Under the pieces are notes generated by a model that saw nothing but the letters and a program-made list of their open reading frames with translations, did no database searches and was not told where the DNA came from. Made by a program: the position numbers and the translations under genes. This document shows, one piece after another, positions 55,460-64,000 of a DNA stretch of 64,000 nucleotides (position 1 is the stretch's first letter; every line of letters starts with the position of its first letter). The stretch spans positions 1,674,001-1,738,000 of the forward strand of contig NC_089422.1 in the NCBI RefSeq assembly GCF_013426205.1, in the 5' to 3' direction. Source of the stretch: Metarhizium brunneum (taxonomy: Eukaryota > Ascomycota > Sordariomycetes > Hypocreales > Clavicipitaceae).

Positions 55460-56882
55460 GACCGCTGGGCTTCGTGCGACAGACCTCCGAACAAATTTGA
55501 TAATCATTACTTTAATATATACGAGAAAGACGATCCATGAGATTCTGTAATACAAAATGTCTTTCATTCAAATTCACGGCCTCATGGAGGCGGGTGTCAC
55601 CTATTGAGTCGTGATTGGCATATCGAAACTGTTACGGTGAAAGGACTACGAGAGTAAGCCGCGGGTGGATGGTGACTAGCTCACCTTGTCAAGTTTTTCT
55701 TTCTGAACCACTCTTCGTAACAACATGTTTCGCATTGCGGAAGCTCTTCATATCGCTTAGGAAGTTCCCCGACATGGGTCCAGCTTCTTTCTAACAGTGG
55801 GGCTTTTGCGAGGGCCGTGGCCACCGGAAGAGTTTCGAGACTGAAATGAAGCTATTGGCGTCACCGGATTGATTTGTGGTGAGTTGTGCAGGCTAATGTC
55901 GAGACTCAATGCACCTGCTGGGCTGAAGCACGAGCAACTACTCTGACATGGAGGGTTGGTGGTAGAAGACCGCGGTCAACGTCCGATGATGATAGGCACT
56001 AGGAGGACATGACTTGGAAACTCGGATAGTCACTCTAGTCTTGCGCTTTGTCTAGCATGTCGAGAATACGTTGCTTTGGTTTGTCGTGATCGCCCGCTTG
56101 AGCCTCCACATGGCAGTCCGGCTCAAGCCACTCGCCAAACGGGAAGATCTGCGGATGACTCCGTATTGACTGTGGAGGAGCAACCGAGCAATGTCCGGTA
56201 CAAATTCATGCAGGGTAGTGCGCATACGTACAACGTACGCAAGCCTCGCGTCACCATCGCCCTTGGCTTGACATTGCCTCCGAGGACTCCTGGATGGCCG
56301 TGAACAAGGCGCCTGAAAGGCCCCTACCAAGGAGGCTAGTCCGTCCAAAGTTTTGCAACATTGAAAGATTCCGTCAAGAAGGTCCGGTATATCGTGCTCT
56401 ATGCCAATGGGGCGTTTCCGACGACAGTGGAGCAGATAAATAGATTCTTGGCAACACTAGGGTCCGGTATATTGGAGAGGAAACGTAGCTGAATAAATTC
56501 AACCAGTTGACCACACAAACAATGTCACACAAGCCTCCCTCCATGAGATGTAGGGTAATCTGTTCGGCATGGGAAAGAAAGAACCTACGGGGCACGATTT
56601 ATCCCTACATATGTACCTTGAAACACAATGCACCCTCGTGTTAGAGCGGTTATCGCTTCAGACCACCAAGTCATGGAGAAAAAACGACCCAGCAACAAGG
56701 CCCATGGCCGAATATCCCCGATATTCAGCTTACAAGTATGCACATCTCGGCCATCTTCCCCATGCCCTCTGACGCCTGGCAAGTGTAGTAATTGTAATCA
56801 GTCTCAACACCCTTGGACAGGTAATTGCCTTGTATTAATATGTATTCAATCCAAACGCCACCGGTACTCCTAGGTCCTATTC
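55460..56882. other. Convergent intergenic region, no gene seen
   Basis: 1.4 kb between the two convergent glycosyltransferase genes. No gene recognised. Confidence 0.5.
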
Positions 56883-58194
56883 TCAATTTGCTGTCCCAAA
56901 AACCCTTTTCCAAGCCCCCTGTAGGGACATTTCGTCAAAGGCAACATCCTCGTGATACGTCTTGGTCGTCCAAACGCTGCCCGAGGCCTTGACATTCTCC
57001 CACGCCTTCTTGCGCGCAAACAAAGAAAACAGCCCCGAGAAGATGCCAGCCTTGTTGATGTTGCTATTCGCACCGCGCTCCTCCATGCCGATGCCCTCGG
57101 CGTATTGCCACTGCGCCATGATGGGCGGCATGACGGAGTAGGAGACCAAATCGCCCGCCACAATCATTTCCTGCATCACCATGTCCACTGGCATGTCGAG
57201 ATTCACGGCAGTCCTTAGCAGGAGCTTCGCCGCCCCCGTTTGGCTCACGGCATAGGCGGTCGTGCAGGTGATGCCTCCTGATCGGCGAATCACCCTCTCG
57301 TGTGTGAGCGCCCGGCCCTGATAGTCCTTGCCCAGTGGCACAAAGGGGTCATTGTAGATGAGCCTGATGTCGTTGTTCTCATCGGTCTCGTGGCACTGAC
57401 CGAAGGAGAGGATGTCCCAGTGGCTGCTCAGCCACGGGTCGTCATCGGATGTTCTCGTGCTTTCATTCCGGGCTACTGCTTCCGCAGGCCACGCAGGGTT
57501 GTGAAGCTGCGTCGAGTTGATCTCTCTCAGGAACTGTCGGAAGTGGTTATTTAGATTGGGCATGATTTTGCGAATATTAATATCCCACGTCGCATCTGAC
57601 TCGACGATGAGAAGGGGCGGGAGCTTTTGTCTGAGCATGGTCGACCATATCTGCACGAGCGTTAGAGTCTGTCAAGCCGTGTCTTTTGGGATCGTGATGG
57701 CCTACATTGGCGTGTGCTCGCCAGCAACCCTGCTCGCTTGTGCGCAGCTTGCCTGGCTTTCGGGTAGGCGGCATGCCGACGTCCTTGATCAGCTGTGGCC
57801 CAACGGCTGGATACTCGGTCAGGTCGACGCCGGAGAGATAGGACTGCAGCGACATGGCGTCGAGGCGGTCGTAGCGGCTCGGCAGGTATATAAAGTAGAT
57901 GGAACTAAAGCCCAATGTGCTGTTCCCGGCGTCATTGTCCGCCGTCGGCACTACGGGGGGATAATGCTCGCGATCTATGGCTGAAGGTCCATTCTGTCCG
58001 TTGGTACGCGTGGACGGCAGCCACAAGGCAGAGCGGTCTGCGACAGGACCCGTGGCGAATATAAAGAGTGTGCTGAGGGTGAAGAAGATGAGGGCGGTTA
58101 CGAGGAGTCGGAAGAGGGGGCTTCGACACGAAAGCGTGCCGCTGGAGGATACATGGGAGCGGGAAAAGGCGACTATGCTTTCAATCGTCGACAT
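56883..58194 (-). CDS. GT25-like glycosyltransferase, type II membrane protein
   Basis: Predicted 418 aa, two exons (57706-58194, 56883-57650). The 55-base intron (GTAGGC...GCTCGTGCAG) joins CWRAHAN to IWSTMLRQKLPPLLIVESDATWD. The ATG of MSTIESIVAF is used; the longer frame has none upstream. One membrane anchor (LFRLLVTALIFFTLSTLFIFA) at about 32-52, then a GT25 domain: IYFIYLPSRYDRLDAM, the SEQGCWRAH signature, an acidic ESDATWD in the place of the usual metal motif, and ITCTTAYAVSQTGAAKLL. Golgi location is inferred. The family acts in collagen and LPS glycosylation elsewhere; the fungal acceptor is unknown. Confidence 0.85.
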
Positions 58195-60571
58195 GGTCGC
58201 CGTCAAAGAGCCAGTGTCGCGGCTACTGTCAAGAACAATGGCGTTTCACCCATCTCCGTCTGAGGCCGTCCATGGAAGCCGCCTCGAAACGGAACTGGCG
58301 AGCATCAGGCAGACGAAAGGTGTCCGGTAGCAGTTAAATAGCTAGGTAGAGGGAGCTCGCTCATTTACCAGGCAGCCGAGTTTCTAAGATTAATCGCCAA
58401 TAGAAACCACGTATATTCAATCGGTCTGAAGGCCGGTTCCACACTGGATCCTTTGGCTGTCGAGTCATGTCAGGCGAAACGGACAAGGCTGAGTTGACGA
58501 GGTACGACTACATGTACCGAGTCCTCTGGTTCCATGCTATGCTGCATCAATTGATCCTTTCGGCCCCTACCTTTTCTGTTGGTGGCCGAGGGCGTTGCCG
58601 GGGCTTGGATCGGCATCAGCAACGGTTGATGGCTTGCCTAGACAGGAGGAGGGGGCAGAGGCAGAATGCTGGTTCCGGGTTCGTGCGTCGATGGCTGTTG
58701 AAATTGCCAAGTTGAGAAGTAGAAATAGACTTGTACCACGACCCGGAAGATGGCTGAGACAGACTACGACCGGGGCTCTGCTATCACCCAACACGTCATA
58801 ACGTGTCATGTGCAACTGGTCAAAAGTGATGTGCAATTCACAGCCTGCCCATCAAATCGCGGCACTTGATGGGAAGCGTTCCACGCAGAGATGTCCCCAG
58901 GTACGGAGTAGATCGTCCATGACTTTGGATGGAGGTAGCCGTGGCAGGGTAAAATAAGCATTTGCCAGAATTTAGCTTCGCCTGGATGTGGAGCAGCCCG
59001 AGATCTGCGCCGGCAGCCCTCTTTGCAGTGGAACAGACCATGCCAACAAGGCTTCGAGAACAAAGGGATGATGCAGGTTCAACCGGTGCCTCGTCCTCTG
59101 CCCAGCCGTAGCCACTCGACCCCTTACCGGCTCCGTGACGAGGGGTTCCAGCCATGTCTCTGCCTGGCATTGCTGATGGCATGCAGGACGGGCGTTTTCT
59201 GAACATGCAGCAGACTGCCGAGTACGTTGCGCATTTGCCGGGACCAAAAACGGAGGTTGTGTACAGAAGTTCAACGGTGGCACAAACAGGCTTTTCTACG
59301 GCCACGCCTGGCCTAATCGGGAAACAGCCATGATTCTCACCCCCCATCGTCATCCGCGTCCATGAGGAGCACCGTCAAGACCTGGCCTCTTCTCCTCGGT
59401 CGGAACCTCGAACCCCTTTTTCGACGGCTGCCTGCCGACGCGACGCGACGTGTACCCGGAGCCACTCCAACATTCCATTTCCATTCTTGTCTGCCGTGGT
59501 GGAGACCGCATAATGCCCATCAGACTCCTTCTCGAATCCGCACGCCGATTTGGACCTGCCGGTGGAAGCAGAACCCTGGAGGTATGTAGGGCTGCCGGGC
59601 CATGAGCCGAAAAGAAGTCACTGGTAATACTAGCCACGGTCATGAATCCATGAACCCCGTCCGTTTAGCGCTTTACAAAATGCCCTAGTGTCAGCCACTC
59701 CCGTATGTAAGAGGACACGCGTCTCGCATCCACGATGACGACGCGTGGGTTTGAGAAGCTGCTAAGCCCTAGTAGCCAGTCCTGAAATGGAAATGCTTGG
59801 GTCCTTGACTCTTTGGACCAGGCAAGCGTGTTGAACATCTCCGGAGCAGATTCGCGCATCTTGTCCAACGGAGTAGAAGCTCCTCGCCGGCAACGTGCGC
59901 GTCAGCCACGGCAACAAGGATCACTTTTATGCGCAAATTTGGCGCGGACAACTCAGCCATGCTGGCTTGGGCTAAATTGCCGTCTTTTGACGCCGCCGTT
60001 GCCGTTGCCCGTGGTCCGCAGCATATGGCGGTACTACGTAGCAGCGTCTTTCTACAAGTTCACTTGATAACTTGCCAACGGCAACAAAAAAACCCATCAT
60101 CGCACTGTTCACGCTGCACTTGCAGTCATCTGACAGGCTTATGGCGAATCCAGCTATTCCCAACGCCTGACGCGCAATGGAGCAAAGTGTGATGAATCTA
60201 TTCGCGCCGGTTTCCTCATGTTCCACCACACACATGCAAGAGCGATACAATCTCCCATTTCGTCAGTGCATGGAGGTCTCGTTCCCAACCATGGCTTCTA
60301 CAGTTCCATTATTCGAATACATGAAAGTAGACTACACTGCCCTTTATTGGTTAGCACGAAGCGAAAGGACACAATGGACACGCGGTCCGCCTGTGCCTTT
60401 GGCATATGATAGATGTTCATGTCGATGCGCGGCTCTTGAAAGGCACTCAAAACTATGCATGTATTCGTTATTTGCTGTCCAGGTGAAATAAATGGCAACA
60501 ACCCGCCGCCAAAGGCAAAGTGAGCGGAAAATATATAGCGCTATTTGTTGCCTAAACTACAAACATTCTGC
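58195..60571. other. Long region without a supported gene
   Basis: About 2.4 kb. Several open frames of up to 171 codons overlap on both strands but show no domain, signal peptide or plausible splice pattern. Nothing called. Confidence 0.45.
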
Positions 60572-60576
60572 CACCA

Positions 60577-60782
60577 TGTGACAAGGGCTCGGAAAGAGGG
60601 CTTAGAGCAATAGGTCAATTCAACTAATAACGGTCTTTGGTATCAAAGGTCCTTAGTTTTCCTCAAGGCCGTGAGGGACCCAAGACCTCTATTTATACAA
60701 GAAGTCGGTGAGGGCCTTCTGCCCTAATCCCATGACCGTAGCCCTTGTGTAACCTTTGACATTGGGCCATTTTCGTGTAACA
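60577..60782 (-). mobile_element. Solo LTR, copy 3 (reverse orientation)
   Basis: 206 bases; on the minus strand it runs TGTTACACGA to CCCTTGTCACA. Target duplication CACCA at 60572-60576 and 60783-60787. Same family as copies 1 and 2. Confidence 0.9.
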
Positions 60783-60787
60783 CACCA

Positions 60788-61981
60788 TGACTTCGCTTGG
60801 TAGGTTTTCGCGGATCAGTAGTGTTGGAGTTCTACAGGTATTTCAAGCCCCCTGCTTCCTAAGCTAGCCAACAGAAAATGCGCCAAGGAAACCTCTCGGT
60901 GTCAACTTTACAGTGGTGGTTTCAGCTTACTCTTTCCTAACTTGTATCTTGTGTGACTCACACAAGCCAACTTGTCGGCCTAAAGTCATACATACACTAC
61001 ATAACTAATGGCCATGCTTACTATGTAAGTTACCCTCTATAATCCAACTTCAACCTGCGTAGTGATAGAGACCTTGGATTAGTGCCTATTTTGATATTTA
61101 GCTCTAGTCTGAAACACCTTTATATATGATAAGACACATATACTAGAAATAGTGTCCATTCAGAAGATAACCAGTTGAAAGGTGGAATCAAGGGACAGGC
61201 GAGGACTAAATATATCGCTAATACGCTTATAGACTCACAACCTCGAGAAAAATGTGGCGATGCACGGCAAACCGCTCGCTGTCACTTCACCCGAGTGTAC
61301 CAAGGAAATACCTAAAATTAGGAACAGGCAGCATGTGGTGGCTTCTTCACCCGGTCTTGATTGGACCTTGAGTGACAAACGGGATGTGCTTACTCTCCCC
61401 GGTTTTATTCAGCCCCCGGCTCACGCCGTCTTTTACCACTGGTTCAACTGTATCCATGTGCTGTACTCTGCAAGCCACCGCGAAATTGGCTATAAGCTTT
61501 GACTAGCGAGCAGCCATTTGAGGCGGAGCGGCAATTTCGAGGCTGCCGGATCGACAACGTTCCGTTCTCTTTTAGACCCGGGTGCTATGCATCCGTTCCG
61601 GTGACAAGCCCATCATGACAGATACAACATGAGAGGTGTAGCTGCGAAGTCGTCATTGGCCAACATTTACGGGAACGTCAGCCCCAAAGAACGAGCCACC
61701 TTCTAGAAAAGTTGCTTTCCGAAGCCGTGATGGTGATGAGAGCGTTGGGAAAATAGCTCATGCGGAGTTGCCGAGAGGCCGGAACACTGTATCGAGGATA
61801 AAAAGGTCATAAATTACCCTCCATACGATCTATTTATCACACGAGAATTTGATACCAAATGAAGAACCAATTTACTTGATAAACCTTCTTGTTTCCCTTC
61901 GCTCTGCACGCCATACTTGAGCATTCCGAGCCATTACACCTATATTGCATCTGCGACTTGAACTGCAACCCCCCCGGCGCA
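60788..61981. other. Intergenic region, no gene seen
   Basis: About 1.2 kb, A/T-rich, ending in the promoter of the ferritin-like gene. Nothing else recognised. Confidence 0.5.
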
Positions 61982-63123
61982 ATGGTCTCAAGGCTATTCA
62001 CTTTATCAGCCCTGTTGGGCCTTGCTATCGGAGCCGTGATTCCAAACAACAATGGCTTTCCCACACCCAATGACCAACAAAAGCTCCAAATAGCGCAAGA
62101 AGCAGGAGGCCTGCTCCCCGGTAGTCCGCCCCCTGATTCACTTGGTGCCGGCAGCATCACTGCCTTCCAGCTCATCGCCTTCAACGAGCTCTTCGAGACG
62201 GCGTACTTTAGCTCACTGCTGCACAACATCACTTCTGGGGCTCCCGGATACGAGGCCGAAAATACAGACGAGTTGGCCAAGATATTCTCGACAGTACTGG
62301 CGGTAAGTAAAAGCTCAAAGGCATACTAGGACTTAACATACATCTGGTAGTATAGCGCTGACAATATCTTTATCAGCAAGAGGAACAGCACGCCCTCGCG
62401 GCCGTGTCTACACTCAAGGCCGCCAACGCCTTTGCACCCTCCGCTTGCCAGTATCAATTCCCCGTGTCGAACCTCAAGGATGCGGTAAATCTAGCCGAGA
62501 CGTTTACGGCAGTTGTCCTAGGCGCACTTCAGGGGGCAAACGTCATATTCAGCCAGGACAAGCAGACAGGCGCCGTCCAAACGGTCTCTTCCGTCATCGG
62601 CCAAGAGGGCGAGCAAAACGGCTTCTACAGAGTGTTTCTGGATAAAGTGCCTTCCGAATCGCCTTTTCTCACGACGGTCCCAGCCCCCTTTGCCTGGTCG
62701 GCGCTGCAGGCCTTCGTCGTGCCCGACTCGTGCCCCTTCCCGCTGAGCAATATCAACCTCCCTATTTTCCCTGCCTTGGAGGTAAACGGGGGGGCTATTG
62801 CCTCGGTCGAGCCCCGGGACCAGACGCTCTCTTTCTCCGCGGACGTGTCCGGCTCGGAAGCTGCTAAGGCTTATATTGGCCGCGACAATCTGTTTGCCAC
62901 GTACACGACGGGTCAGCAGCTGCCTATCTCGGTGGCCATTACCAACGTGGAATGGTCCGGGGGCAGGATTAGTTTCCAGGCTCCGTTCCCCTTTTCGAAA
63001 TTTGTCATGCAAGGGTTCAGCCACGTGGCTCTGACGACGGGCGACACGTTTGACAGCGCGGATGCGGTGGTGCAGTCGGCGCTTGCGGCTCCGGGGCTCA
63101 TTCAAGTGAATAACCGGCTGTAA
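61982..63123 (+). CDS. Secreted ferritin-like protein (Rds1/LsdA family)
   Basis: Predicted 355 aa, two exons (61982-62302, 62377-63123), 74-base intron (GTAAGT...TTTATCAG) joining FSTVLA to QEEQHALAAV. Signal peptide MVSRLFTLSALLGLAIG. A ferritin-like four-helix domain follows: NELFETAYFSSLLHNIT supplies one acidic ligand helix and EEQHALAAVSTLKA an ExxH-type helix. The C-terminal half is beta-rich and carries the family's sequence. It resembles fungal Rds1 (stress-responsive) and LsdA (late sexual development) proteins. Whether it binds metal is not shown. The reading depends on removing the intron, without which the frame stops after VSKSSKAY. Confidence 0.85.
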
Positions 63124-64000
63124 CACGTGTATGTCAGACATGAATGTTGAGGAGTATGCAGATGGATGCCCCATCTTGCAGGGCATTAGGGCATGAGGAG
63201 AATGGTGTCTAGGGAAAGTGTCGTATTCACTTTATGCAGCCAACTTGGCCGACAGCTGAAACATGGCATGCTCAATCAAGAGTTGGACCTAGACTGCCGC
63301 GTGTGCTATTCGACAACAACAGCTTATATCCTCAAAGCGCCACTCACATAAAAGCCGCACGCGTACTTTGAGAAGTAAACAGGTGTCGAGCCGTATGTGC
63401 TTTCATCCAGAGAAGGTAATCTATATGGATTTCCAGAGGCCATAACCAAAGGACAACCCAAGCACGAAGTCTTGGCTCCAAAGGGTGCTACTGCGTGATA
63501 GGTATGGACCTTGAGAGGAATTAGTACCATAAATATGGAAAAGATGGTCATATAGAAGACAGATGTAAAAGAAAGCCCGAGGGTGTGAATTAGATTTAGA
63601 TTAATATTGATACTTGTACAAATACAGCTTGGCTACCAACTAGTGACTTAAACGACAGCTATCGTCTTGTCAGTAGTGTGGTCGGCGTGTTTCTTGAGGC
63701 TAAAGGCGTATAATAAGTCCTTTCACCGCCACCACTGCGACAGACACGGTGAACTCGTGATGGCGGCGCTAAACACAAGGTCGAAATGAATGAATTGACA
63801 AATAGCTGGGCGTCTACGGAGTATTCCGTGGTAGATGGGGGAATGTCCTCAGGAGAGCTGACAGGTGATCTGATACGGGCTGCATATTAAGTCGAGTCCG
63901 GAATTGTAAATTGTACCGCTTCAGTCACCAGATGTGTTGCCTTCTGCTAAATTCTTAAAGAAAGGGCCGTCATTCCTCGGTACGGTTGATGTTTGGCCAG
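63124..64000. other. 3' flank, no gene seen
   Basis: 877 bases to the window edge with no recognised coding or RNA feature. Confidence 0.55.

Noticed and set aside
58838..59353. 171-codon minus-strand open frame
   Set aside because: Overlaps several other open frames, composition not protein-like, no domain.
1..64000. CRISPR arrays, bacterial operons or riboswitches
   Set aside because: No spaced direct-repeat array was seen, and spliceosomal introns throughout show nuclear fungal DNA.

Overview
The window is genomic DNA of a filamentous ascomycete (Pezizomycotina, most likely Sordariomycetes/Hypocreales). The gene models rest on short introns, mostly 49-80 bases, with GT...CTAAC-like branch point...AG. 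Family content fits too: a fungal quinate (qa/qut) cluster, Zn2Cys6 regulators, HsbA, RTA1 and FAR1-domain proteins, and a Tsl1/Tps3-type trehalose subunit. All exon borders were read by eye and checked for phase. Several models differ from the longest open frames because last exons, micro-exons or true start codons had to be placed.

Layout. 0.5-3.3 kb: trehalose synthase complex regulatory subunit. 4.2-5.6 kb: branched-chain aminotransferase. 6.1-6.6 kb: small secreted HsbA-like wall protein. 8.4-10.2 kb: Ser/Thr-rich secreted protein with a cysteine tail. 10.8-12.5 kb: ribosome-assembly WD40 protein (Notchless/Rsa4). 12.7-13.7 kb: FAR1-domain protein, divergent from the meiotic MutS homologue MSH4 (14.2-17.0 kb). 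17.2-30.3 kb: a complete seven-gene quinate/shikimate catabolic cluster. 32.0-35.8 kb: GRAM/VASt sterol-transfer protein. 37.1-38.7 kb: GC-rich Zn2Cys6 factor.

The right half (39-64 kb) is gene-poor and accessory in character. It holds an RTA1-like pseudogene, a small secreted cysteine-rich gene with two 12-base micro-exons, an alpha-glucoside-type sugar transporter and a GH127 beta-L-arabinofuranosidase. It also holds a wrecked SRPK-like kinase, two convergent Golgi-type glycosyltransferases (GT32-like and GT25-like), a ferritin-like Rds1/LsdA protein, and four solo LTRs, each with a perfect 5-base target duplication.

The quinate cluster is the main functional unit. The permease (qa-y) imports quinate, dehydrogenase (qa-3), type II dehydroquinase (qa-2) and dehydroshikimate dehydratase (qa-4) convert it to protocatechuate, and qa-x is an inositol-phosphatase-like accessory. 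Activator (qa-1F) and repressor (qa-1S, built from AROM-like domains) are divergent. Sequences matching the QA-1F 16-mer lie in three of the promoter regions, one of them perfect. The strongest candidates for something new are the micro-exon secreted protein, the odd MSH4 splice sites, and the inverted regulator pair of the quinate cluster.
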